From: Teichococcus oryzae
GTDB lineage: Bacteria; Pseudomonadota; Alphaproteobacteria; Acetobacterales; Acetobacteraceae
DNA: 64,000 bases
Assembly (NCBI RefSeq): GCF_008386565.1
Contig: NZ_VUKA01000007.1
Coordinates: 73,369-137,368, forward strand
Reading direction: 5' to 3'
Part shown: piece after piece, positions 16,615 to 26,235 of the stretch
Numbering within the stretch: the first letter of the stretch is position 1
Layout of the letters: each line of letters begins with the position of its first letter
The notes under the pieces: model-generated
What the model was told of the DNA's origin: nothing
Seen by the model: only the letters and a program-made list of their open reading frames with translations
Databases searched by the model: none
Translations under genes and position numbers: made by a program

Positions 16615-16794
16615 GGCGGTTCAACCTAGCACCGCCGCATCTGTTGCGCGAAAGCCGGCAGGAGGCCGCCCGCCTTCGGCTCATCCGGCCGGCGGCACCG
16701 CCATCATGCCTTGCCGCCCGCCTCATGCTCTGGTCTCCTGCGGGGCCGACATGCCGGGCGGCCTGCGCCCGTCGAAACTGGAATGGGCTGCGAC

Positions 16795-18387
16795 ATGAAA
16801 CGACGCGATGCTTTCACCCTTTCAGCGGCCATGGGCATGGCCGCCGCCCTGCCGCGCTTCGCCATCGGTCAGCCGGCGTCGAGCCGCGTGCTGCGCTTTG
16901 TGCCGCAATCCAACCTGGGTTCGCTGGACCCGATCTGGACCACGGCCAACGTCACCCGCAACCACGCCTTCATGATCTACGACACGCTGTACGGGCTCGA
17001 CGAGCAGTTCCGCCCGCAGCCGCAGATGGCCGAGGGCCACACGGTCGAGGATGACGGCAAGCTGTGGACCATCACCCTGCGCTCCGGGCTGAAGTTCCAC
17101 GATGGCGAGCCGGTGCGGGCGCTGGACTGCGTCGCCAGCATCGACCGCTGGATGAAGCGCAGCCCGTCCGGCCAAGCCCTCGCCGCGGCGCTGGAGGAGA
17201 TGACGGCCGCCGACGACCGGCGCATCCGCTTCCGCCTGAAGCGCCCCTTCCCGCGCCTGGTGCAGTCGCTCGCGGCGGCCACCAACCCGATCGCCTTCAT
17301 CATGCCGGAGCGGGTGGCGCGCACCGACCCCTTCAAGCAGATCACCGAGAACATCGGCAGCGGCCCGTTCCGCTTCAAAGCCGACGAATACAATTCCGGC
17401 AGCCGCGTGGTGTATGAGCGCAACCCGGATTACAGCCCGACGCCGGTGGCCGCGAAGGGCCTGACAGCCGGGCCGAAGCAGGTGTTCTTCGACCGGGTCG
17501 AGTGGAACATCATCAGCGACGCCGCCACCTCCGCCGCCGCGCTGCAATCGGGCGAGATCGACTGGTTCGAGCAGCCGCCGCCGGAAATCCAGATGCTGTT
17601 CGCGCGGGACCGCAACATCAGCGTCACCGGCATGGACCCGCTGCCCATGCCGGCGCTGATGCGGCTGAACCACCTGCACCCGCCCTTCAACAACAAGAAG
17701 CTGCGGCAGGCGCTGCTGCCGGCGATCAACCAGGGCGACTTCATGGCCTCGGTGGTGGGCGACAACCCCGATCACTTCGTCACCAATGTCGGGGTGTTCA
17801 CCCCCGGCACGCCGCTCGCCAGCCAGGCCGGGCTGGAGCCGCTGATGGGCGAGCGCAGCATCGACCGCGCCAAGGCCCTGATGAAGGAGGCCGGCTACAC
17901 CGACCAGCCGATGCGGCTGATCGGCCCGACCGACATCCTGGCGCCCGCCGCCATCACCCAGGTGGGTGCCGACCTGTGCCGCCGCCTCGGCTTCAACATG
18001 GACCTGGTGATCACCGACTGGGGGACCGTGGTGCAGCGCCGCGCCAGCCGCGAGCCGCTGGAGAAGGGCGGCTGGAGCGCCTTCCTGACCAGCTTCTCCT
18101 CCTTCGACTGGGTTGATCCGGCGGCGCATGCGGCGCTGCGCGCCAACGGGGCCGGCGCCTGGCCCGGCTGGCCCGAGGTGCCGCGCATCGAGGAGTTGCG
18201 CATGCAATGGTTCGACGCGCCGGACCTCGCCTCGCAGAAGGCCATCGCCGAGCAGATCCAGCGCGTCGCCATCGAGGAGGTGCTGTTCATCCCGGTCGGC
18301 GCCTACAGGTCGATCACCGCCCTGCGCTCCAACCTGCGCGACCGGGTGCCCGGCTTCGCCATCTTCTGGAACATGCGGCGGGTCTAA
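16795..18387 (+). CDS. ABC transporter substrate-binding protein, family 5 (peptide/nickel type)
   Basis: This 530-residue binding protein is of the DppA/OppA class. Its twin-arginine-like signal (MKRRDAFTLSAAMGMAAALP, cleavage near AIGQPA) suggests Tat export. The mature part has the family blocks GLDEQFRPQPQMAEGHTVE, WTITLRSGLKFHDGEPV and IGSGPFRFKADEY. ATG 16795 is preferred because it gives this signal. An ATG four codons earlier would add only MGCD. No permease or ATPase gene is adjacent: upstream is divergent hpnM and downstream a convergent efflux gene. It is therefore an orphan binding protein, and its ligand cannot be predicted. Confidence 0.88.
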   Translation: MKRRDAFTLSAAMGMAAALPRFAIGQPASSRVLRFVPQSNLGSLDPIWTTANVTRNHAFMIYDTLYGLDEQFRPQPQMAEGHTVEDDGKLWTITLRSGLKFHDGEPVRALDCVASIDRWMKRSPSGQALAAALEEMTAADDRRIRFRLKRPFPRLVQSLAAATNPIAFIMPERVARTDPFKQITENIGSGPFRFKADEYNSGSRVVYERNPDYSPTPVAAKGLTAGPKQVFFDRVEWNIISDAATSAAALQSGEIDWFEQPPPEIQMLFARDRNISVTGMDPLPMPALMRLNHLHPPFNNKKLRQALLPAINQGDFMASVVGDNPDHFVTNVGVFTPGTPLASQAGLEPLMGERSIDRAKALMKEAGYTDQPMRLIGPTDILAPAAITQVGADLCRRLGFNMDLVITDWGTVVQRRASREPLEKGGWSAFLTSFSSFDWVDPAAHAALRANGAGAWPGWPEVPRIEELRMQWFDAPDLASQKAIAEQIQRVAIEEVLFIPVGAYRSITALRSNLRDRVPGFAIFWNMRRV

Positions 18388-18395
18388 CAGCTCAC

Positions 18396-19958
18396 TCAGT
18401 CCGAGATGCGGTCGCGCAGCCGCATCTCGGGCAGCCCGAGCACCAGGAGGAAGGCCGCCGTCATCACCAGGCCGCTGAGGCTGAAGCAGCCGGTGAGCGC
18501 GGTGCGGTACGCGTCGGCGACGGCGGCCTGCTGCGCCGCCGTGAAGCCCGACAGGGCCTCCACGCCGCGCTCGGCCAGGGCGCCCACATCGACGCTGCCG
18601 CCCAGCGCGGCATAGGCGGCGTTGAGCCGGGCCGACAGGATGGCGCCGGAGGCGGCGACGCCCACGGCGCCGCCCAGGGAACGGGCAAAGGTCATGGCGC
18701 CGGTGGCCGCGCCCAGTTCGCCATGCGCCACGGCATTCTGCACGGCCACGGTGAGGTTCGGCATGCCCATCCCCATGCCGAGGCCGAGAAGCCCCATGGA
18801 CAGCAGGAACACCAGCGGCGACGCGCCAAGCCAGGCGAAGGCGGCGAGGCTGGCGAGGGCCACGGCCTCCAGCCCCAGCCCGGCCAGCAGGAAGGGCTTG
18901 TTGCGCCCGAGCCTGGCCACGATGCGGCCGCCAATGACCGAGCTCAGCACCATGCCGCAGACCTGCGGCAGCAGCATCGCGCCCGCCAGGGCCGGGCTCA
19001 TCCCCAGCACGAGCTGGAAATACAGCGGCAGGAACACGGTGGAGCCCATCATGGCGAACACCATCATGCCGCCCACCGCGACGCCGCGGGCGAAGATGGC
19101 GTTGCGGAACAGCGATAGCCGGATCAGCGGCTCGGGGGCGCGCAGCTCGCGCCAGATGAACAGCCCGTACAGCGCGACGCAGGAGGCGGCGAGGCCCGCC
19201 GCCCGCCCGGAGATCCAGGGGAACTCGGTGCCGCCCCAGGCCAGCAACAGCAGCAGGGCCGCGGTGGCTGAGGCCAACAGGGCTGCGCCGGCATAGTCGA
19301 TCGGCCGGCGCCGCCCGGCGGGCGGGGTGCGCAGCCCGAGCGCGATCATGGCCAGCGCCAGGATGCCGATCGGCAGATTGACATAGAACACCCAGCGCCA
19401 GCCCAGGGTCGAGGTGATCACGCCACCCAGCAGCGGCCCCGCCACGCTCGCCAGGGCGAAGGTGCCGGTGAACAGCCCCTGGTATTTCGGCCGCTGCCGC
19501 GGCGACACCACATCCCCGACGGCGGCCTGCGACAATACCAGCAGCCCGCCCGCGCCAACCCCCTGCACGGCGCGGAAGGCGATCAGCTGCTCCATGGATC
19601 GCGCGGCGCCGCAAAGCAGGGAGCCGGCGAGGAACAGCAGGATGGCGACAAAGAACAGCCGCCGCCGCCCGAACAGGTCCGACAGCTTGCCGTAAAGCGG
19701 CGTCGTGGTGGTGGAGGTCAGCATGAAGGCTGTGACCACCCAGGACAGGTGGGCCATGCCGCCGAGCTCCCCCACCATGCGTGGCAGGGCCGTGTTGACG
19801 ATGTTCTGGTCCAGCGCCGCCAGGATCATGGTCAGCAGCGCGCCCGCCATCACCGTGCGGACGGGTGGGCGCTGCGGCGGCGTGGAGGGTTGCGGGGCGG
19901 GGTCGGCGGGAACCGGCCGGGCAAGACGACCGGGGTCCGGAATGGGTGAATGGGGCAC
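18396..19958 (-). CDS. DHA2-family (14-helix) MFS drug efflux transporter
   Basis: This 520-residue proton-driven exporter belongs to the major facilitator superfamily, DHA2/EmrB/QacA group. It shows motif D1-like LDQNIVNTALPRM (about residues 49-61), motif A GKLSDLFGRRRLF and motif C-like FALASVAGPLLGGVITSTLGWRWVFYVN (written here as two adjoining parts: FALASVAGPLLGG and ITSTLGWRWVFYVN). Hydrophobic segments continue to the C-terminus, with the expected 14. The start is a GTG at 19958 with TGAGG about 5 nt upstream. The first 36 residues are Pro-rich, and an ATG at residue 37 is an alternative. It is divergent from gcd. The substrate is not predictable. Confidence 0.9.
   Translation of the reverse strand: MPHSPIPDPGRLARPVPADPAPQPSTPPQRPPVRTVMAGALLTMILAALDQNIVNTALPRMVGELGGMAHLSWVVTAFMLTSTTTTPLYGKLSDLFGRRRLFFVAILLFLAGSLLCGAARSMEQLIAFRAVQGVGAGGLLVLSQAAVGDVVSPRQRPKYQGLFTGTFALASVAGPLLGGVITSTLGWRWVFYVNLPIGILALAMIALGLRTPPAGRRRPIDYAGAALLASATAALLLLLAWGGTEFPWISGRAAGLAASCVALYGLFIWRELRAPEPLIRLSLFRNAIFARGVAVGGMMVFAMMGSTVFLPLYFQLVLGMSPALAGAMLLPQVCGMVLSSVIGGRIVARLGRNKPFLLAGLGLEAVALASLAAFAWLGASPLVFLLSMGLLGLGMGMGMPNLTVAVQNAVAHGELGAATGAMTFARSLGGAVGVAASGAILSARLNAAYAALGGSVDVGALAERGVEALSGFTAAQQAAVADAYRTALTGCFSLSGLVMTAAFLLVLGLPEMRLRDRISD
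18401..18430. terminator. 11-bp inverted repeat at the convergent 3' ends, possible bidirectional terminator
   Basis: CCGAGATGCGG (18401-18411) and CCGCATCTCGG (18420-18430) form a perfect stem with an 8-nt loop. It lies inside the last codons of the MFS gene and 14 bp beyond the stop of the binding-protein gene. No T-run follows. Position between two converging genes suggests transcript ending in both directions, but coding constraint cannot be excluded. Confidence 0.45.
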
Positions 19959-20079
19959 CTGACCTCAACACATGATGGGGCGAAGGGTTCGGCGAAATGC
20001 AGCCTTTGGGCCTCGATCCGGAACCCGGCGCCGGCCCGTGGCGTTCCGGTGATACCCGATCCGATCCTGAAGGTTGGTC

Positions 20080-22647
20080 ATGTCCCCACCTACCGCTCCT
20101 CGCCCGCAGCATTCGCGCCTGGCGCATTCCCGCTTGCCACGGATCATCGCCATTGTTCTGGCACTGGCCGGCCTGGGCACCGCGGCCGGAGGAGCCTGGC
20201 TGATCGCCCTGGGAGGGTCATGGTATTACCTGCCGGCCGGGCTGGCGATGCTGGGCACCGCCTTCCTGCTCTGGCGGCAGCGCCCGGCCGCGCTCTGGCT
20301 GTTCGCCCTGCTCGTCGCCGCCACCCTGCTCTGGGCGCTGTGGGAGGCGGGGCTGGATTGGTGGCCCCTGGCGGCGCGTGGCGACGTGCTGTTCGTGATC
20401 GGCATCCTGCTGCTGACCCCCTGGGTCACGCGGGGGCTGCGGGGGCCGGGCGACGCGCATCCGGCCAGCGCCCTGCGCGGCGGCGGCCTCGCCCTGTCGC
20501 TGGTGCTGCTGGCCGCGCTGGGCGTGGCGGTGGCCGCCATGCTGAACGATCCGCACCGCGTCGCCGGCACCCTGCCGGGGCCGCGCGCGCCGCAGCAGGC
20601 GGCGGGGCTGACGCAGCCGCCCGGAACGCCCCTGGTGCCGCCGGGGGAATGGCACGCCTATGGCCGCACCGGCTTCGGCCAGCGCTATTCGCCGCTGGCG
20701 CAGATCACGCCGGAGAATGTGGGGCGGCTGGAAGTGGCCTGGCAGTACAACACGGGCGATCTCCGCGGCCAGCCCGGCGACCCGGAGGAAACCACCTTCC
20801 AGGTCACGCCGCTCAAGATCGGCAACCGCCTTTACCTCTGCACGCCGCATCAAAGCGTGATCGCGCTGGAGGCCGATACCGGGCGGGAGGTGTGGCGCTA
20901 CAACCCGCGCATCCAGGGCGATCTCGCCTTGCAGCACCTGACCTGCCGTGGCCTGTCCTATCATGACGGGCCGGGCTACGGCACCGCCGCCGCGGCACAG
21001 CCTGCCGGCACCGGGGAGCCTTCGCAGGCGGCATCGGCGCAGCCGCCGGCGCAGGTGCGGAGCAGCGACCAGCGATCGCCCCCGCCCCTGCGCCTGCCCG
21101 CAGCCACGGATGGCGCGCGCGGCATCGCCGATTGCCCGCGCAAGCTGTTCATGCCGACCGCCGATGGCCGGCTGATCGCGCTGGACCCGGAAACCGGCGC
21201 GGTCTGCACAGGCTTCGGCGAAGGCGGCCAGGTCAATCTCTGGGCCAACATGCCCCATGTGAAGCCCGGCGGCTATTATTCCACCTCGCCCGTGGTGGTG
21301 ACGCGGGACCGGGTCATCGTCGGCGGCACGGTGCTCGACAATGTTTCCACCGCCGAGCCCTCGGGCGTCATCCGTGCCTTCGACGTCAACACCGGCGCGC
21401 TGCTGTGGAACTGGGATTCCGGCAACCCCGGGCAGACCGCGCCGCTGCCGCCGGACCAGACCTATACGCCGAACTCACCCAATAGCTGGTCGATCTCGGC
21501 CGTGGATGAGGCGCGGGGCATGGTCTATGTGCCGCTCGGCAACCAGCCGCCCGACCAGTGGGGCGCCGATCGCGGCCCGAACACGGAGCGTTTCTCCTCC
21601 TCCGTGGTGGCGCTCGACCTCGGCACCGGGCAGGTGCGCTGGGTGTTCCAGACGGTTCGTCACGACCTGTGGGATTACGACGTGCCCTCGCAGCCCAGCC
21701 TGATTGACCTGACGGTGAATGGCCAGACGGTGCCGGCGCTGGTGCAGCCGACCAAGCAGGGCGAGTTGTTCGTGCTGAACCGGGAAACCGGCCAGCCTGT
21801 CCTGCCGGTGACCGAGATCCCCGCGCCCCAGGGCGCCGTGGCGCCGGACCGCACCGCCGCCACCCAGCCAAAATCCCGCCTTTCCTTCGATCCGCCGCCT
21901 CTGACCGGGGCGCAGATGTGGGGCGCTACCCTGTTCGATCAGCTCGCCTGCCGCATCGCGCTGAAGCAGCTCCGCTATGAAGGGCGCTACACACCCCCGT
22001 CCCTGGAAGGGTCGCTGGTTTATCCGGGCAATTTCGGCGTGTTCAACTGGGGCTCCATCGCCGTCGATCCGCAGCGCCAAGTGGCTTTCACCACGCCCAC
22101 CTACCTGGCCTTCGTGTCGCAGCTCGTGCCGCGGCCGGACAACACCAGCATGGTCGTGCAGGGCGGGAACCGGCCGGAAGGCAGCCTGCCGGCGCTGAAC
22201 GAGAATTTCGGCGCGCCCTATGCGGTGAAGCTGGCGCCCTTCGTCTCGGTGCTCGGCCTGCCCTGCCAGCAGCCGCCCTGGGGCTATGTGGCCGGGGCGG
22301 ACCTGACGACCGGCAACGTCCTCTGGCGGCACAGGAACGGCACCACGCGCGATGCGGCGCCCGTGCCGCTGCCTTTCCGCATGGGCGTGCCCAATCTCGG
22401 CGGCCCGATCATGACGGCGGGCGGGGTCGCCTTCCTGTCCGGCACCATCGATTATTACGTGCGCGCCTATGACGTCACGGATGGGCGGGAATTGTGGAAG
22501 GCCCGGCTGCCGGCGGGCGGCCAGGCCACGCCGATGACCTATCAGGGCCAGGATGGCCGGCAGTTCCTGCTGGTGGTGGCGGGCGGGCATGGCTCGCTGG
22601 GAACCAAGGCCGGCGATGCGGTGATCGCCTACGCCCTGCCGCGCTGA
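20080..22647 (+). CDS. gcd: Membrane-bound PQQ-dependent glucose (aldose) dehydrogenase
   Basis: This 855-residue quinoprotein oxidises glucose or related aldoses or polyols in the periplasm and passes electrons to ubiquinone. About five N-terminal helices (residues 20-150) anchor it. The rest is the eight-bladed PQQ propeller, starting EWHAYGRTGFGQRYSPLAQI and including DLWDYDVPSQPSLIDL, which matches the glucose/quinate/shikimate dehydrogenase family. ATG 20080 is chosen because AAGG lies 6 nt before it. A Pro/Ser/Gln-rich stretch at about residues 300-345 looks like an insertion relative to E. coli Gcd (796 residues). No pqq biosynthesis genes occur in the window. Quinate or shikimate as substrate cannot be excluded. 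Confidence 0.88.
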   Translation: MSPPTAPRPQHSRLAHSRLPRIIAIVLALAGLGTAAGGAWLIALGGSWYYLPAGLAMLGTAFLLWRQRPAALWLFALLVAATLLWALWEAGLDWWPLAARGDVLFVIGILLLTPWVTRGLRGPGDAHPASALRGGGLALSLVLLAALGVAVAAMLNDPHRVAGTLPGPRAPQQAAGLTQPPGTPLVPPGEWHAYGRTGFGQRYSPLAQITPENVGRLEVAWQYNTGDLRGQPGDPEETTFQVTPLKIGNRLYLCTPHQSVIALEADTGREVWRYNPRIQGDLALQHLTCRGLSYHDGPGYGTAAAAQPAGTGEPSQAASAQPPAQVRSSDQRSPPPLRLPAATDGARGIADCPRKLFMPTADGRLIALDPETGAVCTGFGEGGQVNLWANMPHVKPGGYYSTSPVVVTRDRVIVGGTVLDNVSTAEPSGVIRAFDVNTGALLWNWDSGNPGQTAPLPPDQTYTPNSPNSWSISAVDEARGMVYVPLGNQPPDQWGADRGPNTERFSSSVVALDLGTGQVRWVFQTVRHDLWDYDVPSQPSLIDLTVNGQTVPALVQPTKQGELFVLNRETGQPVLPVTEIPAPQGAVAPDRTAATQPKSRLSFDPPPLTGAQMWGATLFDQLACRIALKQLRYEGRYTPPSLEGSLVYPGNFGVFNWGSIAVDPQRQVAFTTPTYLAFVSQLVPRPDNTSMVVQGGNRPEGSLPALNENFGAPYAVKLAPFVSVLGLPCQQPPWGYVAGADLTTGNVLWRHRNGTTRDAAPVPLPFRMGVPNLGGPIMTAGGVAFLSGTIDYYVRAYDVTDGRELWKARLPAGGQATPMTYQGQDGRQFLLVVAGGHGSLGTKAGDAVIAYALPR

Positions 22648-22673
22648 ATGGTTCGCCCACCGCCTGGCATCGC

Positions 22674-23375
22674 TCAGGCGGCGTCCATTTCCAGCCGCGC
22701 CGTCAGCGGCAGGTGGTCCGAGGCCCGGCGCGCCAGCCGGGTGTCATGCACCGCCACCTGGCGCAGCATGGCGGCCGGATCAGCGAGGATGTGGTCCAGT
22801 GCCCAGATCGGCCGGAAGGCGGGAAAGCTTCGCAGCGGGGGCGGCATGGCGAAGCGCCTGGCCAGCACGCCGAGCGCCGAGGCCCCTTCCCGCCATTCGT
22901 TCAGGTCGCCCATCAGCAGAACGGGCAGGGAGGAGCCATCCCCCCGCGCCGCCTGCAGCAGCATCTCCGCCTGGCGCCGCCGCCGTTCCGGCCCCAGGCT
23001 CAGATGCGCCGCGATGACCCGCAAGGGGCCGGAGCCGAGATCCAGCTCCGCCAGGATGGCCCCGCGCGGTTCCCACCCGCCCAGCTTCAGGCCGATGGGG
23101 CCGCGCAACAGCCTTGCCCCACGCCGCGCGAGCAGCAGGTTGCTGCGCCAGCCCTGGTGGTCCGGGCGTTGCACCACAGGCAGGGGGCGCAGGCCGGTTT
23201 CATCCTCTATGCGGGCCGCATCCAGCATGGGCGTGCCGCGGCGCAGGTAATGCTGCGCTTCCTGCAACGCGATGAGGTCGGGCCGGATCTCGGCGATCAC
23301 CTCGGCGATGCGGTTGGGGCGGAACGGGCCGGCGGTGCCGCGCCCGCGATGGATGTTCCAGGTGGCGACCTTCAC
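22674..23375 (-). CDS. Endonuclease/exonuclease/phosphatase (EEP) family hydrolase
   Basis: This 233-residue EEP-fold phosphodiesterase or phosphatase shows the family motifs in order: [11 protein letters not shown] at the N-terminus, [10 protein letters not shown] (metal Glu), [18 protein letters not shown] (the GDxN motif) and a C-terminal ASDHLPLTA (catalytic SDH). The start is a GTG at 23375, which overlaps the stop of the upstream membrane-protein gene as GTGA. Longer readings would run antiparallel into that gene's coding region and lack any family similarity. No signal peptide or membrane segment is visible. Relatives act on DNA, inositol phosphates or lipid head groups, so the substrate is open. 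Confidence 0.85.
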   Translation of the reverse strand: MKVATWNIHRGRGTAGPFRPNRIAEVIAEIRPDLIALQEAQHYLRRGTPMLDAARIEDETGLRPLPVVQRPDHQGWRSNLLLARRGARLLRGPIGLKLGGWEPRGAILAELDLGSGPLRVIAAHLSLGPERRRRQAEMLLQAARGDGSSLPVLLMGDLNEWREGASALGVLARRFAMPPPLRSFPAFRPIWALDHILADPAAMLRQVAVHDTRLARRASDHLPLTARLEMDAA

Positions 23376-23962
23376 CGTGGCGCGCGGGCCGGGCGGGTAA
23401 AAACCGAGAAGCGCCAGCCGGCCAGGACGGCGCCGAGCACCGCGCCCCCGGTGGTGAGCACCACATCGGTCCAGGTGTCGGTCCAGTCGCCGATCAGGCC
23501 GGTCAGCGCCTCGAAAACCTCCCAGCCGACGCCAAGCGCCAGGCCGAAGATGCCGCCGAGCCAAGCCAGGCGCCGCGGTCCCCTGGTTTCGCCATCCACT
23601 TGCAGCAGCGCCGCGAAAACCAGTCCGGCCAGGATGCCGTTCACCAGGTGAACCACCTCGTCATAGGGTCCTGGCTGGTAGAACCAGCCCAGCCCGTAGC
23701 CAGGGGTGGAGGTCAGCGTGGCCAGAACGGGGGTGGCGTCCAGGATGCGTGGCAGGGCGCGGAGCCGCGCGGGCAGCGCCGCCATCCGCTCGCGTGGCGG
23801 CAGCACCAGCCCGAGGCAACCCGCCAGCGCCGCCACGGTGCCCAGCGCGGCGCCGTCCTGTCCCAGCCACCACAGCCAGCCCGCCATGCCTGCCAGCGCC
23901 GCCAGGCAGATCCAGGTCAGGCCATGGTGGCGCCCGATGTCGCGCCGCGTCAGCAGGGGCAT
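23372..23962 (-). CDS. Membrane protein resembling YjdF/DUF2238 family
   Basis: This 196-residue protein has about five hydrophobic segments. The central and late motifs [32 protein letters not shown] and [19 protein letters not shown] resemble the H...G, WE..E and DT..D..l...G pattern of the YjdF/DUF2238 inner-membrane family. Function is unknown in that family. The ATG at 23962 is chosen over upstream ATGs because AAAGGA lies about 11 nt before it. Its stop overlaps the start of the EEP hydrolase gene, so the two are translationally coupled and may work together at the membrane. Confidence 0.7.
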   Translation of the reverse strand: MPLLTRRDIGRHHGLTWICLAALAGMAGWLWWLGQDGAALGTVAALAGCLGLVLPPRERMAALPARLRALPRILDATPVLATLTSTPGYGLGWFYQPGPYDEVVHLVNGILAGLVFAALLQVDGETRGPRRLAWLGGIFGLALGVGWEVFEALTGLIGDWTDTWTDVVLTTGGAVLGAVLAGWRFSVFTRPARAPR

Positions 23963-24115
23963 GCGGCCTGTTCCTTTTCTGAGCCGGCAAACCAGGAGAT
24001 GGCCCACGCCAGAGCCCTGGCAAGATCATCCGCCCCCTGGACGCCGCCCTATCCCGGACGTGAAATGCCGGCAGCGCCGCCTGCGAGGCCGTGCAAGAAG
24101 CAGAAGGAACGTTCC

Positions 24116-24892
24116 ATGGATCTGAATCTGGCTGGCAAGAAGGTGCTGATCACCGGCGGCACGCGCGGCATCGGCCGCGCCTGCGCGGAGGCCTTCCGCG
24201 CGGAAGGGGCGACAATCGCGATCTGCGGCCGCTCGCGCGAGGCGCTGGATGCGGCGGTGACGGCCCTTCCCGGCACGCTCGGCATCCAGGCCGACCTGAT
24301 CGACGCGGACCAGGCGGCGCGGGCGGTGGAGGAAGCCGAGGCCGGCCTGGGCGGCATCGACATACTGGTCAACGCCGCCGGCGCCGCCCGCCGCACCCCG
24401 CCGGCCGAGCTGACGCCCGCCGCCTGGCGCGCGGCAATGGACGCGAAATACTTCACCTACATCAACGTCATCGATCCGCTGGTGAAGCGCATGGCAGGGC
24501 GCGGGCGTGGCGTGATCGTCAACGTCATCGGCGCCGGCGGCAAGGTCGCCTCCCCGACCCATCTGGCCGGCGGGTCGGCCAACGCGGCCCTGATGCTGGC
24601 GACGGCCGGACTGGCCACAACCTATGCCGCCCAGGGCCTGCGCATCCTGGGCGTCAATCCCGGCGCCACGGAAACCGGCCGCGTGGCGGAAGGCCTCGCG
24701 GCCGAAGCGCGGCTCGCCGGGATCGACGAGGCGGAGGCGCGGCGGCGCAGCGTTGCCAGCATCCCCCTCGGCCGCATGGCGCGGCCGGAGGAGATCGCCG
24801 ACGCCGTGCTGTTCCTGGCCTCCGACCGCGCCAGCTACATCACCGGCGTCACGGTGGGCATGGATGGCGCCCGCTTCCCGATCGTGGTGTAG
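24116..24892 (+). CDS. Atypical short-chain dehydrogenase/reductase lacking catalytic Tyr and Lys
   Basis: This 258-residue protein has the classical SDR fold: [20 protein letters not shown] (about residues 14-33), the VNAAGAA motif near residue 90 and a late NPGATETGR. At the active site the expected YxxxK is replaced. The segment reads [19 protein letters not shown], which puts Gly at the Tyr position and Asn at the Lys position, and the usual catalytic Ser is in a Gly/Ala-rich IGAGGKV stretch. It therefore cannot use the standard SDR mechanism, although the nucleotide-binding part is intact. Upstream AGAAGGAACG provides a ribosome-binding site for ATG 24116. It stands alone between a divergent gene and a convergent one. 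Confidence 0.82.
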   Translation: MDLNLAGKKVLITGGTRGIGRACAEAFRAEGATIAICGRSREALDAAVTALPGTLGIQADLIDADQAARAVEEAEAGLGGIDILVNAAGAARRTPPAELTPAAWRAAMDAKYFTYINVIDPLVKRMAGRGRGVIVNVIGAGGKVASPTHLAGGSANAALMLATAGLATTYAAQGLRILGVNPGATETGRVAEGLAAEARLAGIDEAEARRRSVASIPLGRMARPEEIADAVLFLASDRASYITGVTVGMDGARFPIVV

Positions 24893-24910
24893 CCCGCCAG
24901 CCCTGGCGCC

Positions 24911-26122
24911 TCAGCCGGAAACCCAGTGGCCGAGCACCGCCGGCAGGCGCGACATCAGGCCGAGGCGCTCCACATCCGCTCCGGCCAGCAACGGCACCGT
25001 CATCGGCGGCACGCCCTCGCCGCCGATCTCGATCCGGCCGACCGCTTGCCCCTTGGCGATGGGCGCCGGCAGGGGCGCGGCGTAGTGCAGCTTCACCTCC
25101 AGGTTGCGGCGCCAGGAATGCGGCAGGGTCAGCACCACCTCCCGCTCCGCGACCAGCGGCAGGCTGGGCTGCTGACCCAGCCAGACCGGCGCCTCCTCAA
25201 GCGTCTCGGCGGCCCGGAACAGGGAAACATTGGTGAAGTTGGCGAAGCCCCATTCCAGCAGCCGTGCGCATTCATCCCCGCGCATCTTCATGGAGGTCAT
25301 GCCATTGGCCACCAGGATCAGCCGCCGGTCGCCGCGCTTGGCGGTGCCGACCAGGCCGTAGCCGGCCGCGTCGGTATGGCCGGTCTTCATGCCGTCGGCG
25401 CCGGAAACGCGGCCCAGCAGTGGATCACGGTTCTGCTGGCTGATGCCGTTCCATTGGAAGGAGGGGATGGCGAACAGGCCGTAATAATCGGGGAAGTCGC
25501 TGATCAGCCGGCGCGCCAGGATCGCCAGGTCATGGCAGGTGGTCAGGTGTTCCGGGTCTGGCCAGCCGGTCGCGTTGCGGAAGGTGCTGTTCGTCATGCC
25601 CAGGCGCCGGGCATATTCGTTCAGCAGCACGGCGAATTGTTCCTCGGTGCCGCTGATGCCTTCCGCCAGCACGATGCAGGCATCGTTGCCGGATTGCACC
25701 ACGATCCCGCGCAGCAGATCCTCCACCGCGACCTGGCTGCCCAGCTCCACGAACATCTTGGAGCCGCCCTTGCGCCATGCATTCTCGCTGACCGGCAGGG
25801 TCTGGTCGCGGCGCAGCCGGCCCTGCTTCATCAGGTCGAACGCCACGTAGACGGTCATCAGCTTCGACATGGAGGACGGGCGCATCCGCTCCTCCGCCGC
25901 CTTGTCGAGCAGCACGGCGCCGGTGGTGGCGTCCACCAGCAACACCTGCTTCGCCACGGTGTCGAGCGGCCCGATCGGGCTGCTGGCGGGGGTGGAGGGC
26001 TCGACGTCCGCGCCGGTCGTCCGGGCCGCGGGGCGGGTGCGCGCCAGGGCGGGGACCGCCAGCGCGGTTGAGGCCAGCAATGCCCCGGCTCCACCCAGCA
26101 GGTCGCGGCGTTGCAGCATCAC
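24911..26122 (-). CDS. dacA: D-alanyl-D-alanine carboxypeptidase (PBP5/DacA type)
   Basis: This 403-residue low-molecular-mass penicillin-binding protein of the S11 family trims the terminal D-Ala from peptidoglycan stem peptides. A signal peptide with RRDLLGGAGALLASTAL occupies residues 5-25. The three active-site motifs are SMSK (Ser84 to Lys87), SGN in GIVVQSGNDACI and KTG in DGMKTGHTD. The C-terminal part (about 300-400) fits the PBP5 beta-rich domain. No clear amphipathic C-terminal anchor is seen. Two adjacent ATGs make the first residue uncertain by one. The gene converges with the SDR gene 18 bp away. Confidence 0.92.
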   Translation of the reverse strand: MMLQRRDLLGGAGALLASTALAVPALARTRPAARTTGADVEPSTPASSPIGPLDTVAKQVLLVDATTGAVLLDKAAEERMRPSSMSKLMTVYVAFDLMKQGRLRRDQTLPVSENAWRKGGSKMFVELGSQVAVEDLLRGIVVQSGNDACIVLAEGISGTEEQFAVLLNEYARRLGMTNSTFRNATGWPDPEHLTTCHDLAILARRLISDFPDYYGLFAIPSFQWNGISQQNRDPLLGRVSGADGMKTGHTDAAGYGLVGTAKRGDRRLILVANGMTSMKMRGDECARLLEWGFANFTNVSLFRAAETLEEAPVWLGQQPSLPLVAEREVVLTLPHSWRRNLEVKLHYAAPLPAPIAKGQAVGRIEIGGEGVPPMTVPLLAGADVERLGLMSRLPAVLGHWVSG

Positions 26123-26235
26123 GGCGTCTCCATCGGTCCAACGATGGCGCCGGATACGCCCTTTCCGTTTTCAACTCAAGCGCTTGTGACCGCTTGCTGA
26201 ACGGATATGCGAGGCTCGCAGCGGCGTGGTCACAC

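Noticed and set aside
14207-16726. 839-codon frame antisense to hpnN and hpnM region
   Set aside because: It is Arg/Gln/Gly-rich shadow sequence of hpnN. It has no recognisable domain, and hpnN is unambiguous.
16822-20127. 1101-codon frame antisense to the binding protein and out of frame with the MFS gene
   Set aside because: Composition is that of a shadow frame, and it spans two well-supported genes.
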